From the NCBI RefSeq assembly GCF_014647475.1, contig NZ_BMPG01000001.1, positions 186,001 to 250,000 of the forward strand: 64,000 nucleotides of DNA, in the 5' to 3' direction. Source of the stretch: Halocalculus aciditolerans. GTDB taxonomy: Archaea > Halobacteriota > Halobacteria > Halobacteriales > Halobacteriaceae. The translations under genes and the position numbers were made by a program. The notes under the pieces were generated by a model. That model saw only the letters and a list, made by a program, of their open reading frames with translations, was not told where the DNA came from and made no database searches. The first letter of the stretch is position 1. Each line of letters opens with the position of its first letter. This document shows positions 16,724 to 26,320 of the stretch, in pieces.

Positions 16724-17899
16724 ATGGGTGTCGCGGCTCTCCTCGTGGCGGGGGTGGCGAGTCTCTTCATGGCGTGGACGGTGGGGGCGAACAGTAACTC
16801 CGCGCCGATTTCGCCGGCGGTGGGCGCGGACGCGCTGTCGCCGCGGCGCGCGGCGTTGCTCGTGGGGGTGGTTGCGGCCGCGGGGGCGCTCACGCAGGGC
16901 GGCGCGGTGTCGGAGACGATGGGCCACGGGTTCGTGCACGGCGTGACGTTGACGCCGCTGGCGACGACGGCGATTCTGCTGGTGTCGGCGTCGTTCATCG
17001 CGGCGGGGAACCGGTACGGCTACCCGATTCCGGTGGCGTTCACGGTGACGGGGGCGACGCTCGGGGCGGGGGTGGCGCTCGGCGGGGCGGTGGCGACGGA
17101 CACTCTGCTGTCCGTGCTGGCGTTCTGGGGAGTCATCCCCGTCGTCGAGGTCGTCATCGCGTTCGCCGTGGCGTACGTGCTCGTGGTGACGCGCGTGCCG
17201 GACGCGGAGTCGGTGCCGGTAATCGCGTTCGTGGTCGCGGCGGTGTTCGCTCTCGCCCCGCTCACAGTCTTAAACGGGGCGTCGCTGGCGTCGGTCGCCG
17301 GGGCGGCGGCTCCCGATGCGCCCGCGGTCTGGGGGGTCTCGTCGGCGGTCGTCGCCGCGGTCGCGGGGCTGTCGCTCGCCGTCGCGGCGGTGACCGCGTG
17401 GTTCGTCCACCGCTATCGCCACGACGGCGTCCGCGGATTTCTGGTGGCGCTCGGCCTGCTCGTGGTCTTCACGAGCGGCGGGACGCAGGTCGCGCTCGCC
17501 GTCGGCCCGCTCCTCCCCGCGGTCGCGTCGCTCGACTCGCTCTCGCTCCTCGCGGTGCTCGCGCTCGGCGCGTTCGGTATCCTCGTGGGCGCGTGGACGG
17601 CCGCGCCCCGCCTCATCTCGGCCGTCGCCGACGACTACGCGACGCTCGGCCCCTATCGCTCCATCGCCGCGCTCGTCCCGGCGTTCCTCGTCGCCGAAGC
17701 CGCCATCGCGCTCGGCTACCCGCTCTCCTTCAACAAGGTCATGATTTCCGGCGTCGTCGGCGCGGGCCTCGTCGACGGCGTGAGCGGCGTCTCCGAGGGG
17801 AAGACGGCGAAGACGGCGGTCGCGTGGGTCGGCTCGATGGTCGCTGCCGCCGCGACCGCCTACGCGTTCTACGTCGCCGCCGAACTCCTTCTCGCTTAG
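16724..17899 (+). CDS. PiT-type inorganic phosphate transporter
   Basis: 391 residues with 10-11 hydrophobic helices. The N-terminal half has GANSNSAPISPAVGADALS (about 19-37) and a repeat-like second half with YPLSFNKVMISGVVGAGLV near the end, the duplicated signature of the PiT (Pho-4) family of H+ or Na+-coupled phosphate symporters. I chose the ATG at 16724, directly before the first helix; an in-frame GTG lies 3 bp upstream. Substrate is inferred from family; no PhoU-like partner is adjacent. Its stop overlaps the stop of the HD gene on the other strand. Confidence 0.85.
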   Translation: MGVAALLVAGVASLFMAWTVGANSNSAPISPAVGADALSPRRAALLVGVVAAAGALTQGGAVSETMGHGFVHGVTLTPLATTAILLVSASFIAAGNRYGYPIPVAFTVTGATLGAGVALGGAVATDTLLSVLAFWGVIPVVEVVIAFAVAYVLVVTRVPDAESVPVIAFVVAAVFALAPLTVLNGASLASVAGAAAPDAPAVWGVSSAVVAAVAGLSLAVAAVTAWFVHRYRHDGVRGFLVALGLLVVFTSGGTQVALAVGPLLPAVASLDSLSLLAVLALGAFGILVGAWTAAPRLISAVADDYATLGPYRSIAALVPAFLVAEAAIALGYPLSFNKVMISGVVGAGLVDGVSGVSEGKTAKTAVAWVGSMVAAAATAYAFYVAAELLLA

Positions 17900-18516
17900 C
17901 CGAGCCGGCACTCCCGGCCGATTTCGGCCTCGTAGGCGGTTTTCGCGGCTTCGAACAGGCGCTCGCCGACGCCGGTGCGGAGGCGCGGCGCGGTCGTCGC
18001 GAAGAACTCGTCTAAGTCCTCGTACTCGTCGAAGTGTTCGTTCGCCTCGTCCTTCGGATACCGTCCCTCTCGCTCGTAGCGCACGGCCTGCAGACACGTA
18101 TCCACGAGGTCCATGTCCTTCACGAAGCGCGCGAGCGCGGTGTCCCGCGCCTCGTAGGCCTCCCAGCGCTCGCGGATCCCCTCGCCCTCGAAGGGGTCGA
18201 GCAGGCCCGCCATCGCCTCGCGCTCCCGGGCTTCCTTCCCTTCGCGCTCCTCGCTCGCGCCGCCGTCTTCGACGTCCGCCGCGCGCGTCGGGACGTCTCC
18301 CGTTCGAGCTTCGGCGAGGTCGTGGACGACCGCCATCGCGCACGCGGCGTCGGGGTCGACGCCGGCTTCGTCGGCGTAGAGCAGGCAGAGCGTCGCCACG
18401 CCCCACGTGTGCGCGGCGACGGACTCCGGGTTCGCGACGCCGCGGAGCGCCCACCCCGTCCGCGTCTCGTCTTTCAGCGCCGCTACCTCCAGCAGGCGTT
18501 CGAGTTCGTCGGTCAC
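17896..18516 (-). CDS. HD-domain nucleotidase (YfbR/HDDC2-like)
   Basis: 206 residues from a GTG. HD metal site: H36 (ESVAAHTWG), H65-D66 (VVHDLAEARTGD), and a later Asp in KDMDLVDTCLQA. This is the YfbR/HDDC2 pattern of 5'-deoxynucleotidases that hydrolyse dNMPs. The insertion between helices is very acidic and charged (VEDGGASEEREGKE). No ATG is suitable; the GTG at 18516 fits the conserved N-terminus (DELERLLEVAALK). Confidence 0.82.
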   Translation of the reverse strand: MTDELERLLEVAALKDETRTGWALRGVANPESVAAHTWGVATLCLLYADEAGVDPDAACAMAVVHDLAEARTGDVPTRAADVEDGGASEEREGKEAREREAMAGLLDPFEGEGIRERWEAYEARDTALARFVKDMDLVDTCLQAVRYEREGRYPKDEANEHFDEYEDLDEFFATTAPRLRTGVGERLFEAAKTAYEAEIGRECRLG

Positions 18517-18613
18517 GTTCGGAGTCGACGGGCGCGCGCGAGAAAAACGACCCGTCGCTCGCGGGCTGCCGGCACCCGCTGGTTTTTCGGGGCGTGGACC
18601 TCCCTCTCTCGGT

Positions 18614-19693
18614 ATGGACGAACTCGGCGAACTGACGGCGGACCTCGTGTCGATTCCGAGCCACGAGGACGAGACGGCGGCGGGCGACGCCATCGAGGCG
18701 TGGCTCCGCGCGGAGACGGAGGCCGACGTCGAACGCGGCGACGCGGGGAACGTGCTCGCGTGGAAGAACCGGGACGCGGACGGCGAGTCGCTGGCGTTCG
18801 TCGGCCACCACGACGTCGTGCCGCCGGACGACTCCCAGGTCGCGGACGGCGAGTACGTCGTCGAGGAGCGCGACGGCCGGCTCTACGGCCGCGGCGCGGC
18901 GGACATGAAGGGCGCGGTGGCGGCGTGCATGCTCGCGTTCCGCGACTCCACCCCGGCCGGCGAGGTGGCGTTCGCGTCGTTCGCTGGCGAGGAGGTCGGC
19001 GGAACCGGCGCGCGAGCGGCCATCGACGACGGGTTCGCGCCCGACTACGCCGTCGTCGCGGAGGGCTCGACGAACTACTCGAAGGCGGGCGTGACGGACG
19101 TCGTCGTCGCGCACCGCGGCCGCCGCGGCTCCACGCTCACCGCCGAGGGGTCGGCGGCGCACGCGAGCGAGCCGGATGCCGGCGAGAACGCCGTCTACCG
19201 CGCCTGCGACGCCGTCGACGTCGTCCGCGACCTCGACTTCCCTGAAGTCGACGTGCTCGGGCACCGAGTACATGGAAGCGTCGCCGTGACGGGCATCGAG
19301 GGCGGGAGCGCGTGGAACGTCGTCCCCGAGACCTGCGAGGTGACGGTGGACGAGCGCACCGTTCCGGGGGAGCGCGCCGCCCTCGAACGCGTCGAAGACA
19401 TCGACGGCGTCTCCTGGACGGTCGACCAGGACCTCCCGCCGATGGCGTGCGACGACGGCGACTTCGCCGACCGCGTGCTCGACGCCGCGCGCGAGAGTCA
19501 GGACGGCGACCCCGAGCAGGTGACGAAGCCGCACGCGACCGACGCGGGCTGGCTCGCACAGGCGGGCACGACCTGCGTCGTCTACGGCGCGAGCGAACCC
19601 GGCGAAGCCCACACCGCCGACGAATCCGTCTCGCTCGGCGTGCTCGACCGCTGCTACCGGACGTATCGAGCGCTCGCCGACGACTGGCGGTGA
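18614..19693 (+). CDS. M20 family metallopeptidase (DapE/ArgE-like)
   Basis: 359 residues. M20 metal motifs are intact: GHHDVVP (H65, D67), GRGAADMKG (D97), the catalytic/metal glutamates in FAGEEVGG (E126, E127), and a C-terminal HTADESV histidine. The dimerisation domain sits in the middle (about 170-270). Members remove acyl groups from amino-acid derivatives; succinyl-diaminopimelate desuccinylase or N-acyl-amino-acid deacylase are both possible and cannot be separated here. It is short for DapE, so I do not assign a symbol. Divergent from the HD gene. Confidence 0.85.
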   Translation: MDELGELTADLVSIPSHEDETAAGDAIEAWLRAETEADVERGDAGNVLAWKNRDADGESLAFVGHHDVVPPDDSQVADGEYVVEERDGRLYGRGAADMKGAVAACMLAFRDSTPAGEVAFASFAGEEVGGTGARAAIDDGFAPDYAVVAEGSTNYSKAGVTDVVVAHRGRRGSTLTAEGSAAHASEPDAGENAVYRACDAVDVVRDLDFPEVDVLGHRVHGSVAVTGIEGGSAWNVVPETCEVTVDERTVPGERAALERVEDIDGVSWTVDQDLPPMACDDGDFADRVLDAARESQDGDPEQVTKPHATDAGWLAQAGTTCVVYGASEPGEAHTADESVSLGVLDRCYRTYRALADDWR

Positions 19694-20842
19694 CTACGAT
19701 TCGGGCTCCGCGCGCTCGGGCGGCGTCTCGTCGACGGCGCTCGTGAAGAAGTGGACGTCGGTGAACTCGACGCGCGCGCCGCCCGACTCGCTCTCCGCGA
19801 AAGAGACCGACCAGCCGTGCTCGGCGGCGACCGTGCCGACGATGTAGAGGCCGTAGCGGCCGCGCTCCCGGCTCTCTGCAGCGCTGGTGCCGCTGACTAT
19901 CTCGGGGGGGAATCCGGTGCCGTCGTCCTCGACGACGAACCCGGTGCCGTCGTCGAACACGCGGACGCGAACCGTCACGCCTTCGCCGCCGTGCTCCACG
20001 GCGTCCTCGCGAGCCTGCGAGGGAGGGCCGGGAGAACCGTGTTCGACCGAGTTTCGCATGAGGTTCTCGACGAGCTGGCGGACGCGACTCCGGTTCGCGC
20101 GCACCCGCCACTTCGGGTCCGGCGGGTCGAGCGTCGCGTTCGCCGTCGCGACCGTCTCCCAGGCGTCCACGACGACGTCACGGAGCGATATCGCTCCCGA
20201 CACGTCCACCGTCTCCTCGCGGGCGCGAGCGAGCATGTCGGTCACGATGTCGTCGATGCGTTCGAGCGACCGGTCGACGGTTTGGAGGCGCTCGCTCTCC
20301 CCGCTGTGGTTCTCCCGCGCCATCCGGAGGTGTGCCTGCGCGACTGTGAGCGGGTTCCGGAGGTCGTGTGAGAGGACGTCCGCGAACTCCTCCAGCTCCT
20401 CGTTCTGCTGGCGGAGCTGGCGCTCGCGTCGTTTCTGCTCGGTGATGTCGGTGACGATGCCGGTGAAGAGGCGTTCGCCGTCGTACTCGTGTTCGCGCAG
20501 GCTGACGGACACCGGCACCTCGTGGCCGTCGGCGTGGAGCGCGACGAGTTCGACGCCGTCCCAATCGAAGTGGCGCTCGCCCGTGTCGATGTACTGCTGG
20601 AGGCCGCGCTGGTGGGCGTCGCGGAGGCGTTCGGGAATGAGCGTCATCTTCGAACTCCCCACGAGCTCCGCGGGGTCGTAGCCGAGAATCCGCTCGATGG
20701 CGGGGTTCGCGAAGACGATGACGCTGTCCGTGTCGATAGTCAAGAGCCCCTCGGACGTGTTCTCGACGAGCGCGCGGAGGAACGACTCGTCCTCCCACAG
20801 CTCGACCTCTCCTGTCGCGACCCGCTCGCTCAGACTCCCCAT
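19694..20842 (-). CDS. PAS-domain sensor histidine kinase
   Basis: 382 residues, soluble. PAS domain about 20-135 (FANPAIERILGYDPAELVG, then LFTGIVTDITEQK), short coiled linker, HisKA with the phospho-acceptor H159 in LSHDLRNPL, HATPase with N-box NLMRNSVEHG (about 258), G1 VEDDGTGFPPE and G2 GRYGLYIV. No transmembrane segment or receiver domain, and no response regulator gene nearby, typical of the many orphan kinases of haloarchaea. Signal unknown; PAS may bind a small ligand or heme. Confidence 0.92.
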   Translation of the reverse strand: MGSLSERVATGEVELWEDESFLRALVENTSEGLLTIDTDSVIVFANPAIERILGYDPAELVGSSKMTLIPERLRDAHQRGLQQYIDTGERHFDWDGVELVALHADGHEVPVSVSLREHEYDGERLFTGIVTDITEQKRRERQLRQQNEELEEFADVLSHDLRNPLTVAQAHLRMARENHSGESERLQTVDRSLERIDDIVTDMLARAREETVDVSGAISLRDVVVDAWETVATANATLDPPDPKWRVRANRSRVRQLVENLMRNSVEHGSPGPPSQAREDAVEHGGEGVTVRVRVFDDGTGFVVEDDGTGFPPEIVSGTSAAESRERGRYGLYIVGTVAAEHGWSVSFAESESGGARVEFTDVHFFTSAVDETPPERAEPES

Positions 20843-20970
20843 GTCCGCCTTCGGAGCGTCTCGACGTTAACCGTTACTGCCGCAGTCTGGGCGTCCGGTT
20901 CTCGGCGGCGTCGTCGGCGCGCCGAGCACAATCCTCAAGAACGCGCGTTGAGTACTGAGGGTAGTAACGA

Positions 20971-23900
20971 ATGCGCCGCGAGGACGAGGTTTACTTCGAA
21001 CGCATCGAGTCCCGGTTAGACGAGGCGTTCGACGTCGCCGAGGCGGCGAAGGCCCGCGGCGAGGACCCGAAGCCCGAAGTCGAGATTCCCGTGGCGAAGG
21101 ACATGGCGGACCGCGTGGAGAACATCCTCGGCATCGACGGCGTCGCCGAGCGCGTCCGCGAACTCGAAGGCGAGATGAGCCGCGAGGAGGCCGCGCTCGA
21201 ACTCGTCGAGGACTTCGTCGAGGGCTCGGTCGGGGAGTACGAGACGCGAGAGGGGAAAGTCGAGGGCGCGGTCCGCACGGCGGTCGCGCTCCTCACCGAG
21301 GGCGTGGTCGCCGCGCCCATCGAGGGCATCGACCGCGTGGAACTCCTCCCGAACGACGACGGCACGGAGTTCGTGAACGTCTACTACGCCGGCCCGATCC
21401 GCTCCGCCGGCGGGACGGCACAGGCGCTCTCCGTCCTCGTCGCCGACTACGCCCGGTCGCTCCTCGGCATCGAGGAGTTCAACGCGCGGAGCGAGGAAAT
21501 CGAGCGGTACGCGGAGGAGATCTCGCTCTACGACTCCGAGACCGGCCTCCAGTACTCGCCGAAGGACAAGGAGACGAAGTTCATCGCAGAGCACATGCCC
21601 ATCATGCTGGACGGGGAGGCCACCGGCGACGAGGAGGTCTCGGGCTTCCGCGACCTCGAACGCGTCGACACCAACAGCGCCCGCGGCGGCATGTGTCTCG
21701 TGCTCGCCGAAGGGATCGCGCTCAAAGCCCCGAAGATTCAGCGCTACACTCGCCAGCTCGACGAAGTCGACTGGCCGTGGCTTCAGGACCTCATCGACGG
21801 CACGTACTACGACGACGACGGCGACGACGACGCCGCGAGCGAGGACGAGGAGGCCGCCGACGCGGAGACCGAGACCGACGAGGACGCGGACGCGGGGCCG
21901 ACCGGGCCGCCGCGCGTCGACCCGGCGACGAAGTACCTCCGCGACCTCATCGCCGGCCGCCCCGTCTTCGGCCACCCGAGCGAGGCCGGCGGCTTCAGAT
22001 TACGATACGGTCGCGCGCGCAACCACGGGTTCGCGACCGCCGGCGTCCACCCCGCCTCCATGCACATCATGGACGACTTCCTCGCGACGGGAACACAAAT
22101 CAAGACCGAACGGCCCGGGAAGGCCGCGGGCGTCGTCCCCGTCGACTCCATCGACGGCCCGACCGTCAAACTCGCGAACGGCGACGTCCGCCGCATCGAC
22201 AGCCCCGCAGAAGCCCGCGAAATCAACAACGGCGTCACGGACATCCTCGACCTCGGCGAATACCTCGTGAACTACGGGGAGTTCGTGGAGAACAACCACC
22301 CGCTCGCGCCCGCCGCCTACACCTACGAGTGGTGGGTGCAGGACTTCGAGGCCGCGGGCGCGGACGTCCAAGCCCTCCGGGACTCTCCCTACACGGACCT
22401 CCGCGACCCGACCGTCGAGGAAGCGCTCGACTGGGCGGCCGAGTACGACGCCCCCCTCCACCCGACGTACACCTACCTCTGGCACGACCTCGACGTCGAC
22501 CACGTCTGCGCGCTCGCCGACGCCATCGACCGCGGTCACGTGGACGGCGACGAACTCGTCCTCCCGAACGAGGACGCCGTCCGCGAATCCCTCGAAGCCC
22601 TCCTCGTCGAACACCACCAGGGCGAACACCTCGAACTGGCGGAGTGGGAGCCGCTCGTCCGCACGCTCGGCTTCGACGCGGAACTCACGCGGGAGTGGAC
22701 GCGCGACGACCTCCCCGCCGACGCCGAAACCTGGGAGAACGCGATGAAGGCCGTCGAACACGTCGCCCCCTTCGCCGTTCAGGAACGCGCTCCCACCCGC
22801 ATCGGCGCGCGTATGGGTCGTCCCGAGAAATCCGAATCCCGCGACCTCTCTCCCGCCGTCCACAGCCTCTTCCCCATCGGCGAAGCCGGCGGGAACCAGC
22901 GCAACATGGGCGACGCCGCCCGCCATACAGACGGGATGCAGGGCGTCGCCGGCCAGGTCGACGTGGAACTCGGCGTCCGCGAATGCCCCGACTGCAGCAG
23001 CCGGACCTACAAGCCGCGGTGTCCGGACTGCGACGCCTGGACCGACCCCTACTACGAGTGCCCCGACTGCGAAATCTCCGCCGAGCCCGACGAGTCCGGC
23101 CGCGTCGAATGCCCGCGCTGCGAGCGCGAACTCGACAACCTCCGAACGCAGTCTATCGACCTCCGCAGCGAATACCGCGACGCCCTCGACAGCGTCGGCG
23201 AACGCGAAGCCGCCTACGACATCCTCAAAGGCGTCAAGGGACTCATGTCCACGGAGAAAATCCCCGAACCCATCGAGAAAGGCGTCCTCCGCGCCAAACA
23301 CGGCGTCACCGCCTTCAAGGACGGCACGGTCCGCTACGACATGACCGACCTCCCCGTCACCTCCCTCCGCGCCGCCGAACTCGACGTCACCGTCGACCAA
23401 CTCCGCGCCCTCGGCTACGACACCGACATCAACGGCGACCCCCTCGAACACGACGACCAACTCGTCGAACTCCGCGTCCAAGACATCGTCCTCCCCGACG
23501 GTGCCGCCGACCACCTCCTCAAAACCGCCGACTTCGTCGACGACCTCCTCACCCAGTACTACGGCCTCGACGCCTTCTACGACATCGACGACCGCGACGA
23601 ACTCGTGGGCGAACTCGTCTTCGGCATGGCCCCCCACACCAGCGCCGCCACAGTTGGACGAGTCGTCGGCTTCACGAGCGCCGCCGTCGGCTACGCCCAC
23701 CCCTACTTCCACGCCGCCAAACGCCGGAACTGCTTCCACCCGGACACCAAGATCTGGTACGACGACGAGGACGGTGAGACCCACTACGGCCGCATCGGCG
23801 AGTTCGTCGAGGAGCGCCTCGACGACCCCGAGGAGGATGACTTCGGCACGCTCGTCCAGGAACTCGACGGCGACGTCTCCGTCCCCTCGATAACTGCGGA

Positions 23901-25956
23901 CGGCGAACAAGTCAGAAAGCCCGTCGAAGCCGTCTCGAAACACCCCTCCCCCGACCACATGGTCCGCATCGAAACGCGGAGTGGTCGCGAGATTACGGTC
24001 ACGCCTGATCACTCTCTACGCCGATGGACTGGTAATCGAGTCGAACGGGTCAAAGCACAGGATCTCGAACCCGGAGACCGAGCTCTCACCCCTGAACGTC
24101 TCGATATCGACGGTGAGCCCAAGTCCTTCGATCTGCTCGCCGAGTTCCTCGACACCGATACTATCCCGAACGAGGACCTGATGATCCGAGGTATCGGAGC
24201 GGATGGCCTCAAGGATATCTTCGCCGAGGCCACAGACTCCGGTACGTATCTCAAAACAACCGCTGAGACGCTCGGTCTGAGTCAGTCGACAGTCTACAAC
24301 TGGGTCTCCCGCGATAGCGTCCCGGCGGGCGTGCTGGTCGAACTTCTCGGACGGGATGCGGTCCCTGACGCTGTTCCCAGAGACGTCACTCTCGCCGCTC
24401 GGCGAGACACGGCTTCGATCGACCGTGTTTTCACCGTCGACGACGCCTTCGGCGGTCTGCTCGGCTACTATGCGGCTGAAGGATTCACTCGTCACGAGGA
24501 CGGCTCTTTCTACCAGACGACGATCTGCATTCCCGACGAATCGGCCCGAGAATACCTTACCGAGACTTTCGAGGACGCCTTGGGCGTCGCGGCGTTCGAG
24601 GAGAACAAGTGGAAACTCACCGTCTCGAGTCGACTCGTCACGACGCTCTTCTCGGAGGTTCTCTCCGTTGGTGAGCGGGCGGAGGCGAAGCGCATCCCGG
24701 ACGCTATCACGTCTGGGCCCAAGTCAGTTCTCCGCGCGTTCCTCGCAGGATACTTCTCTGGTGACGGTAGCGCCTCCAAGGACCGGGTCGAGGTGCGAGC
24801 ACACACGGTCAGTAATGAACTGAAGCAGGACCTCATTGCGGCGCTCAAGCGGTTCGGTATCGCGACGAAAGTCTACCGCGAACGACGGACTATCGAGACG
24901 GGATCGGTCGCCGCGTTCTACGACGGGAATTCACCCGAGTTCGAAACCTGGGTGGTCAAGATAACTTCCGAGAACGCAGTTCGCTTTGCCAACTCCGTCG
25001 GCTTCCACCTTGACCGGAAATCCGAGGCTCTATCGTACGCCATCTCCTCCGTCGAGACCCGACCACAGCGATTGTTCGGGGACGGCGGCGACTCCCTACT
25101 AGACGAAGTCGAAACGGTCGAAATAGTCAAGGGTGAGACAGAATTCGCGTACTCGCTGACGGTTTCGGACACTCACACGCTCGTCGCAAACGATTTGTAC
25201 TCTGGTCAATGCGATGGCGACGAAGACTGCGTCATGCTCCTGATGGACGGTCTCCTCAACTTCTCGAAATCCTTCTTGCCGAGTTCTAGGGGCGGGCGGA
25301 TGGACGCACCCTTGGTGATGTCGAGTCGGATCGACCCGTCCGAGATCGACGACGAGGCGCACAACATGGACGTCGTGCGGGAGTACCCGCGGGAGTTCTA
25401 CGAGGCGACGCGGGAGCTCGCGGACCCCGAGGACGTCGACATCCGCATCGCCGAGGAGGGACTGGGGACCGAAGACGAGTACACGGGCTTCTTCCACACG
25501 CACGACACGACGGATATCGCGCTCGGCCCGGACCTCTCCGCGTACAAGACGCTCGGGTCGATGATGGACAAGATGGACGCCCAACTCGAACTCGCGCGGA
25601 AACTCCGCGCCGTCGACGAGACCGACGTCGCCGAACGCGTCATCGAGGGCCACTTCCTCCCCGACCTCATCGGGAACCTCCGCGCCTTCTCCCGCCAGGA
25701 GACGCGGTGTCTCGACTGCGGCGAGAAATACCGACGCATGCCGCTCTCCGGCGAATGCCGCGAGTGCGGCGGCCGCGTCAACCTCACCGTCCACCGAGGC
25801 TCCGTCAACAAGTACATGGACACCGCCATCACCGTCGCCGAAGAGTACGACTGCCGCGAATACACCAAGCAACGCCTCGAAGTCCTCGAACAGTCCCTCG
25901 AGTCAATCTTCGAGAACGACAAGAACAAACAGGGGAGCATCGCCGACTTCATGTGA
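20971..25956 (+). CDS. polC: DNA polymerase D large subunit (DP2) with intein
   Basis: 1661-residue precursor; mature extein 1168 residues. DP2 is the catalytic subunit of the archaeal replicative polymerase D, which works with the small nuclease subunit DP1 (not in the window). Visible: N-terminal DP2 domain (MRREDEVYFERIESRL), NVYYAGPIRSAGGTAQALS, RNHGFATAGVHPASMH, zinc ribbon cysteines at about 670-720 (CPDC repeated), the catalytic acidic motif CDGDEDC interrupted by the intein, SRGGRMDAPLV, and a second zinc knuckle near the C-terminus (CLDCGEKY...CRECGG). An acidic low-complexity insert lies near 285-310. Confidence 0.97.
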   Translation: MRREDEVYFERIESRLDEAFDVAEAAKARGEDPKPEVEIPVAKDMADRVENILGIDGVAERVRELEGEMSREEAALELVEDFVEGSVGEYETREGKVEGAVRTAVALLTEGVVAAPIEGIDRVELLPNDDGTEFVNVYYAGPIRSAGGTAQALSVLVADYARSLLGIEEFNARSEEIERYAEEISLYDSETGLQYSPKDKETKFIAEHMPIMLDGEATGDEEVSGFRDLERVDTNSARGGMCLVLAEGIALKAPKIQRYTRQLDEVDWPWLQDLIDGTYYDDDGDDDAASEDEEAADAETETDEDADAGPTGPPRVDPATKYLRDLIAGRPVFGHPSEAGGFRLRYGRARNHGFATAGVHPASMHIMDDFLATGTQIKTERPGKAAGVVPVDSIDGPTVKLANGDVRRIDSPAEAREINNGVTDILDLGEYLVNYGEFVENNHPLAPAAYTYEWWVQDFEAAGADVQALRDSPYTDLRDPTVEEALDWAAEYDAPLHPTYTYLWHDLDVDHVCALADAIDRGHVDGDELVLPNEDAVRESLEALLVEHHQGEHLELAEWEPLVRTLGFDAELTREWTRDDLPADAETWENAMKAVEHVAPFAVQERAPTRIGARMGRPEKSESRDLSPAVHSLFPIGEAGGNQRNMGDAARHTDGMQGVAGQVDVELGVRECPDCSSRTYKPRCPDCDAWTDPYYECPDCEISAEPDESGRVECPRCERELDNLRTQSIDLRSEYRDALDSVGEREAAYDILKGVKGLMSTEKIPEPIEKGVLRAKHGVTAFKDGTVRYDMTDLPVTSLRAAELDVTVDQLRALGYDTDINGDPLEHDDQLVELRVQDIVLPDGAADHLLKTADFVDDLLTQYYGLDAFYDIDDRDELVGELVFGMAPHTSAATVGRVVGFTSAAVGYAHPYFHAAKRRNCFHPDTKIWYDDEDGETHYGRIGEFVEERLDDPEEDDFGTLVQELDGDVSVPSITADGEQVRKPVEAVSKHPSPDHMVRIETRSGREITVTPDHSLRRWTGNRVERVKAQDLEPGDRALTPERLDIDGEPKSFDLLAEFLDTDTIPNEDLMIRGIGADGLKDIFAEATDSGTYLKTTAETLGLSQSTVYNWVSRDSVPAGVLVELLGRDAVPDAVPRDVTLAARRDTASIDRVFTVDDAFGGLLGYYAAEGFTRHEDGSFYQTTICIPDESAREYLTETFEDALGVAAFEENKWKLTVSSRLVTTLFSEVLSVGERAEAKRIPDAITSGPKSVLRAFLAGYFSGDGSASKDRVEVRAHTVSNELKQDLIAALKRFGIATKVYRERRTIETGSVAAFYDGNSPEFETWVVKITSENAVRFANSVGFHLDRKSEALSYAISSVETRPQRLFGDGGDSLLDEVETVEIVKGETEFAYSLTVSDTHTLVANDLYSGQCDGDEDCVMLLMDGLLNFSKSFLPSSRGGRMDAPLVMSSRIDPSEIDDEAHNMDVVREYPREFYEATRELADPEDVDIRIAEEGLGTEDEYTGFFHTHDTTDIALGPDLSAYKTLGSMMDKMDAQLELARKLRAVDETDVAERVIEGHFLPDLIGNLRAFSRQETRCLDCGEKYRRMPLSGECRECGGRVNLTVHRGSVNKYMDTAITVAEEYDCREYTKQRLEVLEQSLESIFENDKNKQGSIADFM
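23731..25209 (+). mobile_element. 493-residue intein with LAGLIDADG endonuclease in DP2
   Basis: Begins at Cys921 (CFHPDTKIWYDDEDG, block A), with block B TVTPDHSL, two LAGLIDADG-type motifs (GLLGYYAAEG at intein residue about 240 and FLAGYFSGDGS at about 335), block F VSDTHTLVAN, and ends in Gln (NDLYSGQ) before the extein Cys1414. A terminal Gln in place of Asn is known in PolII inteins. A helix-turn-helix-like segment (LGLSQSTVYNWVS) sits at about 184. From about 23975 codon usage is clearly less GC-rich than the host. It is a self-splicing mobile element. Confidence 0.95.
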
Positions 25957-26320
25957 CGTGGCTCGGAGACGAGCGAAGCGAGGAGTGAGAACCGCGATGC
26001 ACACGAACGGCGACCAGAGTGGGACGCTTTGCGTCCCGCTTGCCGTACGGGCGACTCATGGGTCGCCCGTACGACGACGGGAGCCGTGAGCCCGCGGGTA
26101 ACGAGGAGCGTGCGAGAATCACGGTAAACACGAACGATGGCGGGAAAGTCGTTCTCGCTCGCAACCGGAGCGCGCAGCGTCCCGGTGACGGCGGAAGGAC
26201 GAGCCGTGAGCGACCTGGCTCGATGCTTCGCGCTGGCTCGCGTGTCGCTCCTTCCAGTCGCTCCCGCTCGCGGTTTCGGGGTTCTCACTCGGCCGCTTCG
26301 CGGCCTCGCTCCGAACCGCG
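25957..26320. repeat. 364-bp gene-free spacer with mosaic hairpin element
   Basis: Convergent-gene spacer with hairpins at 26021-26037 (GGGACGC, loop TTT), 26045-26072 (GTACGGGCGAC arms, loop TCATGG) and 26291-26305 (GGCCGC, loop TTC). Two blocks are shared with 15376-15949: the 11-bp-arm hairpin and a 20-nt identity (CGTTCTCGCTCGCAACCGGA, 26150-26169 and 15437-15456), but in swapped order. Ends in CCGAACCGCGTTAGGCC like the spacer at 1800-1925. No gene seen. Confidence 0.7.
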
